DNA from: Heterobasidion occidentale
Lineage: Eukaryota > Basidiomycota > Agaricomycetes > Russulales > Bondarzewiaceae
Direction: 5' to 3'
DNA length: 52,203 nt
Assembly (NCBI GenBank): GCA_039111635.1
Contig: JBCAQO010000039.1
Span: 1 to 52,203 of the forward strand
Shown here: piece after piece, positions 20,952 to 30,167 of the stretch
Position numbering within the stretch: position 1 is the first letter of the stretch
Layout: each line of letters begins with the position of its first letter
Translations under genes and position numbers: made by a program
Notes under the pieces: generated by a model
Seen by the model: only the letters and a program-made list of their open reading frames with translations
What the model was told of the DNA's origin: nothing
Databases searched by the model: none

Positions 20952-22463
20952 CTAATAGCCATTCGTCTTTCCTGTTTTCTTCAATGATTCTTTCCGAAGG
21001 TCGTCGTCTATTATGGTAACGCCTCCTCGTCCAGTTGCCCTAATGTGAAGTATTTGATGAGGGTCCCAACTGTTGTCTGTATTGATGGCATTGATTTCTG
21101 CGAAAGGTCTTCGGATCTTTTCTGTGTTATTGAAAAGTTTAGGCTCCAAGAGTGTTTCGCCTGAATTGTCAAATTCCACCCCCTTTTTATGGTCTGGACG
21201 CCGTGACAGACCGTCGGATTTATTAGTGACTCCTGCCTTGTGCGTCAACTTGTAGTCGAAACGCGAGAGGTAGAGTGACCATCGTGCTTGTCGACGGTTT
21301 AGTTTCTGGCTTGAACGGAACCATTCAAGGTTCTTGTGGTCCGTCCAGACGTCTACCGGGTGGTCGGCGCCCTCCAAATAGTGTCGCCAAGCTTCAAAAG
21401 CTCGAACGACCGCCAGCAACTCTTTATCATAGATTGGGTAGTTGCGTTCTGTTGGTGAGAGCGACTTGGAGATATAAGCACATGGGTGCCATTTTCCATC
21501 TTTGGCGACTTGTGATAAAACTGCTCCGGTGGCGAAGTCGGAAGCGTCGCATTCAATGCGAAATGGGTTCCTTGTGTCTGGCATAATGAGCACCGGAGAT
21601 TCTGTAAATATTCGTTTTAGCGTTTGAAACGCTTCTTCGCATGCTGGTGTCCAATCCCAGGTGCGTTCTTTCTGTGTTAACTCAAATAGCGGTCGTGCTA
21701 TTTTTGAGTAATCTTTGATAAACCTGCGATAAAAGTTGCAAAACCCTAAAAACGATTGTACTTCTTTGACTTTTCCAGGTGTTGGCCAGTCCATAATGCC
21801 GGCCACTTTAATCGGGTCCATTTCTAGATGTCCGTGTGATATAACATATCCAAGATAGTCGATTTTCTTTTTGTGGAAGTGGCACTTCGAGGGTTGTAGG
21901 TACAGATCGTTGTCCTGTAAGATCTGTAAAACCTTTTGAACTGTTCTGATGTGGTCGTCCATTGTTTTAGAGAATACCAGGATGTCGTCCATATAGATTG
22001 CCACTAGTCCGGCATAGATGAGGTCTTTGAAGAGGGCGTTCATCATAGTTTGGAATGTTGCCGGCGAGTTGGTTAATCCAAAGAACATCACCAGAGGTTC
22101 GTACATTCCTAAATTGGTGACGAACGCGGCCAGTTTCTCGCTTCCTTCCTTCATGCGTACGTTGTTATATCCTGTATCAACATCCATTAGTGAAAAGTAT
22201 ATGGCTTCGGCCAGAAGGTCCAGTAATTCTTGAATGATCGGCAAAGGGTACTTGTTCTTGATCGTGATTTCATTGAGTTTGCGATAATCCATTACTGGTC
22301 GTAGTTTCCCGTTCTTTTTCTTGATGAAGAAGAATGGGGATGCCATGTGCGATTTGGATTCTCTGATGAATCCTTTCTGGAGGTTTTCGTCTATGAATTT
22401 CTTGAGTTCCACTTGCTCTCCAGGGCTAAGACTGTATAGCTTGGGTTTGAGCGAGTGATCCAT
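20952..22463 (-). pseudogene. Family A reverse transcriptase and RNase H (copy A2)
   Basis: This 503-codon frame keeps RT and RNase H together, unlike A1: [30 protein letters not shown], then IECDASDFATGAVL and VWTDHKNLEW. It begins just after the shared TGA near 22493. It ends prematurely near 20996, where one A of a four-A run present in A1 is missing. Confidence 0.92.
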
Positions 22464-22496
22464 TCCTTCCTTGATTTCTATCTTGTGATCCCAAGG

Positions 22497-22793
22497 TCAA
22501 GAGAGCGGTAGCTGTCCCTTTGGTCGACCTTCGAAAACCTTCCTATAATTCCAGTATTCCTTCGGCACTATTTCTTCGAAGGATAGTTCGGGTTTCCCTT
22601 TGGCGGCTTCTTCTGCCAGTCTTTGCGAGTTGGTGTGCTTTGTTTGTTTTCCTGTCGGTGCTTTGGCAGGTTTGCTTCCTTGAGCCGTGTGTTGGCGTAT
22701 GGAAGTTCCGTGGTTTCGGCGCGATGTATATCGACGCCTTCTTCGGAGTCGTTGTATAATTCCAGTGCCTGTAATGTTCCCGTATCTAGGCAT
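22497..22793 (-). pseudogene. Family A protease-RT linker fragment (copy A2)
   Basis: The frame runs through the end of the linker (FEEIVPKEYWNYRKVF) and stops at the TGA shared with A1 (912-914), just before the RT block. Its overlap with the protease frame upstream shows a private frameshift around 22570-22690. Confidence 0.75.
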
Positions 22794-23676
22794 CTAACGA
22801 GGTAGACTCCATCTTCGTCAAGATCCTTGGAGGGAAGTGCCGGAAGTCCGTCACCGTCCTCCGGAACGTCTTCTTCAGCCCATGTCGGAACCTTGTGATT
22901 TCTGGTTCGGGCTTTCAGACGTTCGGCATTCAACCTTCGAGTTGTGAACTCCGGACTTGTAGGTATTGTCCGCGGATGTGGTACTGTGGTGTTTCCCACT
23001 TTCCGGCCTGGTACTGCTTTTCCCGGCTTTTGCACTGGTATTGAGTAGTCGCCCGTTTGCGGTACTGTTTCCATGCGCCGTATGCTTGGTTTAGGACATC
23101 CTGGTTTTCTTGTAGCTCTTCTAGCTTTTACCGGTCCTCCTTTTATTTGGCAGGAGGGTGGGCATCTGGTAAAGTGTAGCCCGTAGGCATGCCAGTCGAC
23201 TTCTGGGTTATGTTCTAATAACCAGTCGGTACCTAAAATGACGTCTTCTTTTCCTATTTCCGCGATATAGAATCTTGCTGATTCAGTATGCGACCCCCCT
23301 TTTTCACCTAGAACCTGTAATTTGAGGTTGGCGAATCGTGTAATGGGTCCTCCCTTGAACTCGGTGTTCTGGACCGTACTGACTGGGATAGGGGTGGGGG
23401 TTTTATGTGTAGTGATTCGGTGTGCTTCTACGAAACGAGGGTGCATGAAGATTCCAGTGGCTCCACTGTCCACTAGTGCCTGTGTAGCAGCTTTTCTATT
23501 CTTGCCTATGAGCATTGTCTCGAGTCGGAGGGATGGTGCACCATGTGATTTCATTTCCGAAAGATACAATACATCTGGATGTCCATGCTCTTGGTCAGTA
23601 TTTTTACTGGCCAGAGGAGCGTACCGATTTCCTGCAAGAATCCTACTCTCCGCATCCGCTGCCGATGGGAGAGGCC
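22568..23676 (-). CDS. Family A aspartic protease and N-terminal pol (copy A2)
   Basis: The pol frame lies in the -1 frame relative to gag and is open from the gag stop onward. The retropepsin active site ALVDSGATGIF is at about nt 23455-23490, and the flap and second half reach VILGTDWLLEHNPEV, typical of Ty3/gypsy. A Lys/Arg/Pro-rich linker follows. The first ATG is well downstream, consistent with expression only as a Gag-Pol frameshift product. Confidence 0.85.
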
Positions 23677-23683
23677 TTAAAAA
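23677..23683 (-). promoter_or_regulatory. Candidate -1 frameshift site at the gag stop
   Basis: On the minus strand gag ends ...AAT TTT TAA and the pol frame is one base back (GAA TTT TTA AGG). A run of five T next to the stop lets the Phe tRNA on UUU slip back onto UUU without mismatch. It is not the canonical X XXY YYZ heptamer, and I did not work out a downstream pseudoknot. Confidence 0.45.
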
Positions 23684-24696
23684 TTCTTCGAGTCGCTAAA
23701 GGCTCGAACTTCCTCGATTTCTTCCATGCTGAGTCCCATCATCATTTGGCGGATGTGGTTGACTCTGTTCTTTCCTTCCTCAACGTCTTCATCGTTGAAT
23801 TGTCCTTTGTCCATTTCTCCTTCATGCACCGCCCTGCGACGAGGAGGCTGGAATCTTCTTTTGGGTTGAGAAGGACAGTTGCGCGCCATGTGCCCGGGTT
23901 TCTTGCAAAAGAAGCACTTGCCTTCTTTGGCAAGTCGATCTCTCTCCGCCGGGGTAAGCTTCTTGAAGCGAGTTCGGACAGCATCGGCCTCCATTTCTGC
24001 TGCGTCTACATCCATAGGTTCGTATTGGGGCTCCCTATCGTGCCGTGGGGGTGCCCTTTCATCGTAAAATGTCCGTGGCGTGTAGATTTGGAATTTTCCT
24101 TTTCGGAGGTCGTATGCTCTGTCCCTTGCGATGCGCATCCTTTCGTGTTTCTTGGCCTTCTCGACCAGTTCTTCCCATGTCCCGTCTGCAGAGGGATCTT
24201 CGTAAATTCCTTTTGCCAACTCCCACTTGAGTCCTCGCAGGAAATGGGTTTTCTTGGTTTCTCCGTCTACACCAGCAAGTGCTGCGAGCTGTTCAAACAG
24301 CTGAAGGTAGGTGTTAAATGATTCCTTTCCCTGATTGACTCGGGCCAGTTTGTCGCGAGCATCGGCTTCTTTGTTGAACTCCTCGAAGTCGGTGGCTATC
24401 TTTTTGCGGACGGATGTGAAGCCGACCGTGTCTGCCCAAGTGTATCTGTTCCAATCCTTCAGCGTGTTCCTGGCCTGAGTAAAGTTTCTTGCCCATATCC
24501 CTGCTGAGCCTTCCTTCATATACGACAGAGCGTAAGCGATCTTGGCGAATTCGTTCGCATAATCCTTCTTCCTAGCCAGGAACATCAGATCGATTTCGTG
24601 GAGGAATTGCTCGGTTCGTTTTCTGTTTCCATTGAAGGTGGTGGGTTTGGCCATAGCTGGTCCCTTGGACTCATTACTTCCAGTATCTGCCGACAT
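23677..24696 (-). CDS. Gag of family A (339 aa, intact)
   Basis: The protein starts MSADTGSNESKG and contains a retrotransposon Gag capsid region at about residues 15-190 (TFNGNRKRTEQFLHEIDLMF, then FNTYLQLFEQLAALAG and FLRGLKWELAKGIYED). It ends with a basic nucleocapsid part carrying one zinc knuckle CFFCKKPGHMARNC at about residues 263-276. It would assemble particles packaging the element RNA. The length is typical of fungal chromovirus Gag. It is open from start to stop, whereas pol is damaged, so Gag may be made even though the element cannot transpose alone. Confidence 0.93.
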   Translation of the reverse strand: MSADTGSNESKGPAMAKPTTFNGNRKRTEQFLHEIDLMFLARKKDYANEFAKIAYALSYMKEGSAGIWARNFTQARNTLKDWNRYTWADTVGFTSVRKKIATDFEEFNKEADARDKLARVNQGKESFNTYLQLFEQLAALAGVDGETKKTHFLRGLKWELAKGIYEDPSADGTWEELVEKAKKHERMRIARDRAYDLRKGKFQIYTPRTFYDERAPPRHDREPQYEPMDVDAAEMEADAVRTRFKKLTPAERDRLAKEGKCFFCKKPGHMARNCPSQPKRRFQPPRRRAVHEGEMDKGQFNDEDVEEGKNRVNHIRQMMMGLSMEEIEEVRAFSDSKNF

Positions 24697-25619
24697 TGTA
24701 TTGGGCGAGGGCTCTGGATCGTTAGGTGGTTCCGGATTTCCACTTGGTGCTTCAAAATACTCCGGTTCGGGGACAAACTCCGGTGTTGGGGCTCGGAAGT
24801 CTTCTTGGGGAGTGGTTTCTTGTAAGGGGGATGTAGCGGGCGTGTTTCTTCTAGAGATTCGACTTCCACTGGCTGTTTCTCTGGGTAGAGTATGTATGTG
24901 CGGTCTTGGCGAGTCACGATGCCTATTTGTCGGTGATTCAGGCTTGTCGAAGGTCTTTCTCGCGATGTAGTCCTCAATCTTAACAAGGTGTAGGTCGGGT
25001 CGTGCGGGGACGGTCTCTCCTCCCCAAGCTGCGTATTCGTATTCGCTCTTTCCTTGGTCTTTGAAGAATCCGGTGAGGAATCCCGCGTAGTAGAAGTGTT
25101 CTTTCCCTTCGTTGTAATAAAGTTGATCCTTGTCGACGTCTTCGGGTAAATCTCCGTAGACTTCTGCTGGGTCTGTTCTATAGCCGGGAGGATATCCCGC
25201 TGCGACTTCGTCCGTCGTTCTTTATTCTTTGAAGAAGAAGGGTACTGCCTGTCTTCTTCCTGCCTGTAGTGCTTCCTGTAAGTCTGGGTCCCTTTTGATA
25301 ATTTCGTTGATGGAAATATCAATTTGGTCGATGAGCTGGATGATCTCGGAGAATGTGTGTCCCGAGATGAGGGTCCTGAGATGATAAGTTTTGTGGGCGA
25401 ACTCTCCTCTTCTGACAACAAAAACGATCCCTTCGATTTCTGTTCGGACTGGTGGGGAGTTAGGAGCTTCCAGTGTGTCTTCCTAGGTTGAGGAGAAGGT
25501 CCAGTGGATGAGGATTGAGACGTGGTCTCTGTTCTCCTTGGTCTTGACGAGTTCCGCTCTGATTCCGTCTGTGTCGATATTCCTTGCGATGGTTCTTCTG
25601 AGATCGGGGATAACGGCAA
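24585..25619 (-). CDS. Leader frame upstream of gag in family A, low-complexity
   Basis: A 344-codon frame overlaps the first 112 nt of gag in another frame. The product is rich in Ser, Thr, Arg, Lys and Pro, with no domain I recognise. Other frames (25460-25735, 25760-26017) are also partly open in this AT-poor leader. It may be a coding remnant or an artefact of base composition. Confidence 0.3.
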   Translation of the reverse strand: MPLSPISEEPSQGISTQTESERNSSRPRRTETTSQSSSTGPSPQPRKTHWKLLTPHQSEQKSKGSFLLSEEESSPTKLIISGPSSRDTHSPRSSSSSTKLIFPSTKLSKGTQTYRKHYRQEEDRQYPSSSKNKERRTKSQRDILPAIEQTQQKSTEIYPKTSTRINFITTKGKNTSTTRDSSPDSSKTKERANTNTQLGEERPSPHDPTYTLLRLRTTSRERPSTSLNHRQIGIVTRQDRTYILYPEKQPVEVESLEETRPLHPPYKKPLPKKTSEPQHRSLSPNRSILKHQVEIRNHLTIQSPRPIQCRQILEVMSPRDQLWPNPPPSMETENEPSNSSTKSI

Positions 25620-26006
25620 GGGGGAAATCGTCTGGTCTTCCGTCGTGTATCTCGACGCAGTTCCTTGCTCTGATGACGTCGGGCTCTCCGTTGTCCGTGA
25701 GGGTGAACGGTGTCTTTGGCTCGTTGACGAAGCAAATCCCGGAAAATCTATATCCAGTTTTAAGGAGGTCTATAAATATTTCGGGTGCTTGTTGTAGTCT
25801 GAGTGTGGCTATTCCTGAATAAACCTTTCCTGGGTTCCGGTGTCTTGCGACTTCTATAGCTCCGGGGTTGTTTATTCTTACTTGAGGAGTCGCTGCTGGG
25901 GTCGCCGTTAGGTTTACCCTGTTGGCGATTGCTAAAATGTTGTTGACTGATGAGAGAAAGAGCTGTCTCTGCTGGGGATCCAGCTTGAATAGGGTAGGGA
26001 TAAAAG

Positions 26007-26016
26007 AGCTCGTTCA
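26007..26016 (-). other. Self-priming site of family A
   Basis: Reading 5' to 3' on the minus strand, the LTR end is followed by CT and then TGAACGAGCT. This decamer is the exact complement of AGCTCGTTCA inside the LTR (26460-26469 complement; 6504-6513 in A1), which lies about 30 nt after a TATA-like TAAATA. No tRNA 3'-end complement is apparent. The layout matches self-primed Tf1/sushi-type elements. Confidence 0.65.
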
Positions 26017-26018
26017 AG

Positions 26019-26852
26019 TGTTAGGTCGTAGACCTATCACGTGCACCGATGCACGAAGGGGTCCCTAGGCTAAACCTCCACTGGTTCGTATAGTCGTAGA
26101 CTCCAATGGATGAAGACGATGGATCGTCTTTGGGCTCTTTCGAGGAACTCGGGGTTGCTGTCGGCTTTGTTCTCGAAGAGATTGAGAAGGTGATCTTCGA
26201 GGTCTTCTCGATGATGAGGAGGAACCGGATGATCTTCTCCTGTCCAACAGATGACACGAGGGGGTGTCCAACTGAGAACGCGGTAGGCAGCTAGCCCGGT
26301 ATAGAAGCGGATGAGTAGAGGGAGGGGAGGGAAGGGAGACGGGTCCAGTGCTTCGTCAGACCGTGCAAAGAGTTTCTCAGATCTGACAGAGATCACGAAG
26401 CGTGGGCTAAGAAGGTAGCCAGACGCCGGGTGCAGTGCGGAGATCGAGTGTATTACAGGTGAACGAGCTGAGCTTCTTAGAAGCTCATCTCGGCTATTTA
26501 CGTACAGAAGTGTCTAGGGCAGGATCAAGATCTGGTCCGTGCGCTTCTCAGGTACCGAAGTCAACGATCGAGATCCGTAAGCTAGAATGCCTCATCGACC
26601 TGCCATGTAACCAAATATAGTAATCCGATCACTAATGTCTATCCACATCTTCGATCGATCAAGAACCAGGAACGGGGGTCAGGAACCAATGTCTGTCCAC
26701 ATCAAGAATCAGGAACCAGAAGTCAGTGTTCATGCGTTAGCATGTAAATGGTAAGGAGTCATAGAAAGCTATCCGAGTCTGCAGCAAGTCCGAAGCACTT
26801 GACCAGCCCATCCCCTCACGTGCGAAGCACGTGTTAGGACGCGGTCCTAACA
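26019..26852 (-). repeat. Family A 5' LTR of copy A2 (834 bp)
   Basis: It is bounded by TGTTAGG ends and followed by the duplicated target GATGA at 26853-26857. It differs from the 3' LTR of the same copy at about six bases plus one G in the run near 26814. Confidence 0.95.
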
Positions 26853-26857
26853 GATGA
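26853..26857. repeat. Target-site duplication of copy A2, right
   Basis: GATGA, identical to 16455-16459. Confidence 0.95.
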
Positions 26858-26916
26858 GAGTTGTGAGAGAGGGTGTGGCAGCAAGCAGAGAGTGGTGCAA
26901 GGTAGGGGTAAAAGCG

Positions 26917-26926
26917 AGTCTATTCT
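26917..26926 (-). other. Self-priming site of family D
   Basis: On the minus strand the LTR end at 26929 is followed by CT and then AGAATAGACT. This is the exact complement of AGTCTATTCT inside the family D LTR (16144-16153; 27124-27133 in complement), located 34 nt after TATATAA. The 2-nt CT gap is the same as in family A. Confidence 0.6.
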
Positions 26927-26928
26927 AG

Positions 26929-28621
26929 TGTTACAAACTGCTCGTTCGGTAACCCAAGAGTAACAGGTTCTTCCCTAGGCCGCACGACGGACTGAGTGGT
27001 GGATGGAGTCTCGACTGTATCAGGCTAGGATACAGGAGGGAATAATGATTATTCCTTCGAAGCTTGGTATGTGAAGATACCGAGGAACGGAGTACACAGT
27101 GTGTAGACTGCGTAAGAACGAAGAGAATAGACTGAAGATCCTCAGCCTATTCTATGGGCCTTATATACTGTATAGGGTATAGGGTAAGAGTCCATATGCT
27201 TCTCCGGGTTCCCATTCCAGGAGAGCTGTGGTCGCCGTTGATACACTAGAGGTGGCTCTAAGTGCCGAGCACAACACTAAAACAACCTCTAAGGCAGGGG
27301 TGCTGGAGCTAGTTTCTGATAGACAAGGAATTGTTAGTGATGACTTTAGAAACCGAAGGCGTACTGAGCAACAACGGGGAGTATGAGATTATAGCGCCCG
27401 AACGGTTTCGGGACTGCACCGAACACCGACCGAACATTCGGTCGGTCGTGTCTGCAATTTGGTCGGTAACGAGAAGGTAGTGTCGTGGCCGACAACTACG
27501 TGCTTCAAAAGCCACACGGGACTCTGACAATATGCGAGGGAAGACGAGAGGTACGAGCGAAGAGACGAGTACGAACGCGAACAAGGCCGAACGACGAGGA
27601 TGACAAGTTTTCGAGAGTCGACGAAGACAATTTCGATTGTTGAGACGAGTGCAACTGAGCTCTGGACTGTGGGGTGCGAAAGCTGGTTTATTCCAGAGTT
27701 GTATGTAGGTTTTTATAGTAAACAGAGCCCCTAAGTAAAATATTGAACAAGAAATGAGAGTAGATGTCAAATGGGTGCCAAGCCCTAGCGAACAGAGAAG
27801 ATAAGAAGGTAGGTGAGATGTCCATATGGGTTCCGAAGGTGATAAGGTAAAAGTTAATCAGCGATGGCAAAATCCCGAACGTTCAGGATCCGTCGCCCGA
27901 GCGTAGGTAGCAGGAACAGGCGTTGGAGAACCAATGAAAATAAGAAGGAAGTAACGTACGACCAGGGTGGCCAAGTAATGGTGCAAGATCACATTTGACC
28001 GACCATGTGGAAGTCGGGAAGATAAGCGATAAGGACCGACCGACTCACGGAGCACATCGGCCGACCCGGAATACTGGCTCCAATCTCGTAAACACCTATT
28101 GTAACACTCCTGTGCGGTTATGGTAAGTATGTGAAGTGTAAGCAAACTGACCCAAGTGCTGCCGAACGTCCTTCGGTGGCTTGTGGTTAGTCGGGTAGGG
28201 ACTGACCGTGTTCGGTGCGCGTCGGCGTCTTCGGCATTCGTCTAGCGCTGTTCGGTATCTCCCCAAAGCTTCCCGAATACCTCCCTCAGACCCTAGCGCG
28301 GGTGCATGCTCATCACCATCTCTCTCAGCCGGTGCCTACTCTTGTACTTCTCCAGTTGCACCAATCCATCCTGGTGCGACGAGGTGCTTACCCATAAGCC
28401 CTAAGCCCATGGCATGTGAATGCCTATCTTTATCAATCTGCTATTCCCATGACCCTGTCATATAACCTATACTGATGTCTTGAAGAACCATCGGTCCAGT
28501 CAGCTCCTGAGGACATGCCAAATACCTTGATGTACACTCCGTAGTGGAGCCGCCTAGCATGTGATGCTTGAACCATCGGATAGACCGGCCCCGAAGGGCC
28601 CCAATTGGTCAAGTCATAACA
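26929..28621 (-). repeat. Family D 5' LTR, inverted, interrupted by a family C LTR
   Basis: The parts 26929-27238 and 28316-28621 together match the complement of 15727-16317, with TATATAA at 27161-27167 (complement). The intervening 1077 bp is family C. The adjacent priming site marks it as a 5' LTR. No matching target duplication flanks it (TCTAG against GAGAC). Confidence 0.88.
27239..28315 (-). repeat. Family C solo LTR, copy 2 (1077 bp), nested in the family D LTR
   Basis: It has the same ends as 12696-13775 (TGATAC... ...CATCA on the plus strand) and the same minus-strand TATA box near 27715. The flanking 4 bp are CCGT and CCAT, consistent with a decayed 4-bp duplication. It interrupts the family D LTR, so it is younger than it. 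Confidence 0.88.
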
Positions 28622-28662
28622 GAGACTGACTGAGGACAGTCAGGAGTTCAGTAGAGAGGAGA

Positions 28663-29653
28663 TGATGAGCGCGCCACCTCTTTAAGTGCTGAGGCCCCCA
28701 TTTTCGAGTTCTACAAGCGCTAGCATGCTGACCTCCTCAAGTACCCCAGTAACTGCCGGACGCTACCACAGCCTAGCGCGAGTCCCTCCAATGTCCATCA
28801 TGAGCATAATATTACGGTCGCGGCCCGATATGGTCTTTCTTAAGTACCTCGGTCATCACCTCACAGCATCTCGTCCCTCTCCCATACAATTGCACGACAA
28901 CTTAGAGCCTATCACACTAACTGTGACGCTGCCAAGCTCTCAACATATGCCTCGACAAGGTCGACCGCGAGGGCCTCACCACGGGCAGCTCTGCGGCATG
29001 GTATGGCAGCGAGCTTTATCAAGGGCGCCTATTGGACAGTGCAGGTCTCGTGATCTCCTTCTCCTCGCCCTTCCTAGAATCACCTCATCTCGCCGATACA
29101 CCTCCTTACTAAATACTGCTTTGTCTCTCTACCGTGGCACGACAGGACCTTGCGGTCTTCAAGTATCTCTGCACATGGTTTTCTTTTATCTTTCTATGAT
29201 ACGGTCTTGGCACAATATCAACCCATTCTACCTTACAAGCTCACAGTTACTCAACCTTTCTTGATTTACTATAAAAACCTACTTATGACGCTGCAATACA
29301 CCAGTTTTGAACACCCCTCTGTGTAGAGCTCAACTTTGCAAGAAGATCTTGCTCGTATCGCGTCTACATCGACCTCGCTTTCGACTCGCTCGATTAAACT
29401 CTCGCTGTCTCTATCGTCAGGGCCTTCATTGCTGCCCTTGAAGTCCTTTGATTGCTCCCTAGCAATATTGCTATCGTCACATGCAAGAATAGTATCGCAT
29501 CACCTCGTTCAATATCAAGCGACACCGTGTACGTATCTCACACCCCATCTCGTAACTCACAAAGGTCCTTAAATATTCCAGTAAAGTCAGCTCTCCGCCC
29601 ACCCCGTGTTTAGTGGTGTGTTTTGTTGTGTGTTTTCACACGCAGAGCCATCA
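28663..29653 (+). repeat. Diverged family C-like LTR
   Basis: It starts TGATGAGCG and ends GAGCCATCA. Only the ends and the promoter block are clearly alike: TTTACTATAAAAACCTAC near 29264-29281 with the following CACCAGTTTTG...CACCCC, and the terminal AGCTC...TGTTTT...GTTGTG...AGAGCCA. It points in the opposite direction to the other two copies. Open frames inside it (28686-29264) match nothing I know. Confidence 0.55.
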
Positions 29654-29663
29654 CAAGCGCATC

Positions 29664-30167
29664 ATTGGCATGTCCTTAGGAGCCAACTGGACCAATGGTT
29701 CTTCAAGATGTCGGTAGAGGATATATGACAGGGTTAAGGATACAGTGGCTTAATGAGATAGACATTCACATGTCATGGGCTTAGGGCTTATGGGTAAGCA
29801 CCTCTTTACAACCTGGATGAAAAGGTACAAATAGAGAAGTACAAGAGTAGGCGCTAACTAAGAGAGGTGGCGGCCACAGCTCTCTGAGAGTGGATACTCA
29901 GAGAAGCACGGACTCTTACCCTATACCCTATATAGTATATAAGGCACATAGAATAAGCTGAGGATCTTCAGTCTATTCTCCTTTGTTCATCTGTATCTTC
30001 CTATACAGACACCTTTGTTCTTACGCAGTATTCACACTGTGTAACCTTCGCTACATACTACTGTATTATTCTCCTAATACAGTCAAGGCTCACCCATCAC
30101 TCTGTCCACTGTGTGACCTAGGGAAGAACCTGTTACTCTTGGGTTACTGAATGAGCAGTTTGTAACA
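29664..30167 (+). repeat. Truncated family D LTR
   Basis: It matches 15830-16317 from GGCATGTCCTTAGGAGCC to the terminal TTTGTAACA, with TATATAA near 29935 and AGTCTATTCTC near 29970. It is more diverged than the other two copies and lacks the first ~100 nt. No priming site follows it. Confidence 0.8.

Larger units (their letters stand above)
16460..26852 (-). mobile_element. Complete Ty3/gypsy chromodomain LTR retrotransposon, family A, copy A2 (10.4 kb)
   Basis: In minus orientation the order is 5' LTR 26019-26852, self-priming site, an S/T-rich leader frame, gag, protease, RT, RNase H, integrase, chromodomain, TATA box, post-pol ORF, polypurine tract and 3' LTR 16460-17292. The perfect 5-bp duplication GATGA shows it is one insertion event. 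Gag is intact. The polymerase carries the lesions shared with A1 plus private frameshifts near 22570 and 20996, and the post-pol ORF has private 2-nt insertions near 18636 and 17663. By eye the two LTRs differ at about six bases and one indel. Confidence 0.96.

Noticed and set aside
24585..25619. Leader frame as a true structural protein of family A
   Set aside because: Composition is low-complexity and neighbouring frames are also partly open; listed with low confidence only, no function assigned.
16460..26852. Copy A2 as an autonomous, active element
   Set aside because: Gag and RT look good, but the TGA before RT, the integrase frameshift and private indels leave no complete polymerase frame.
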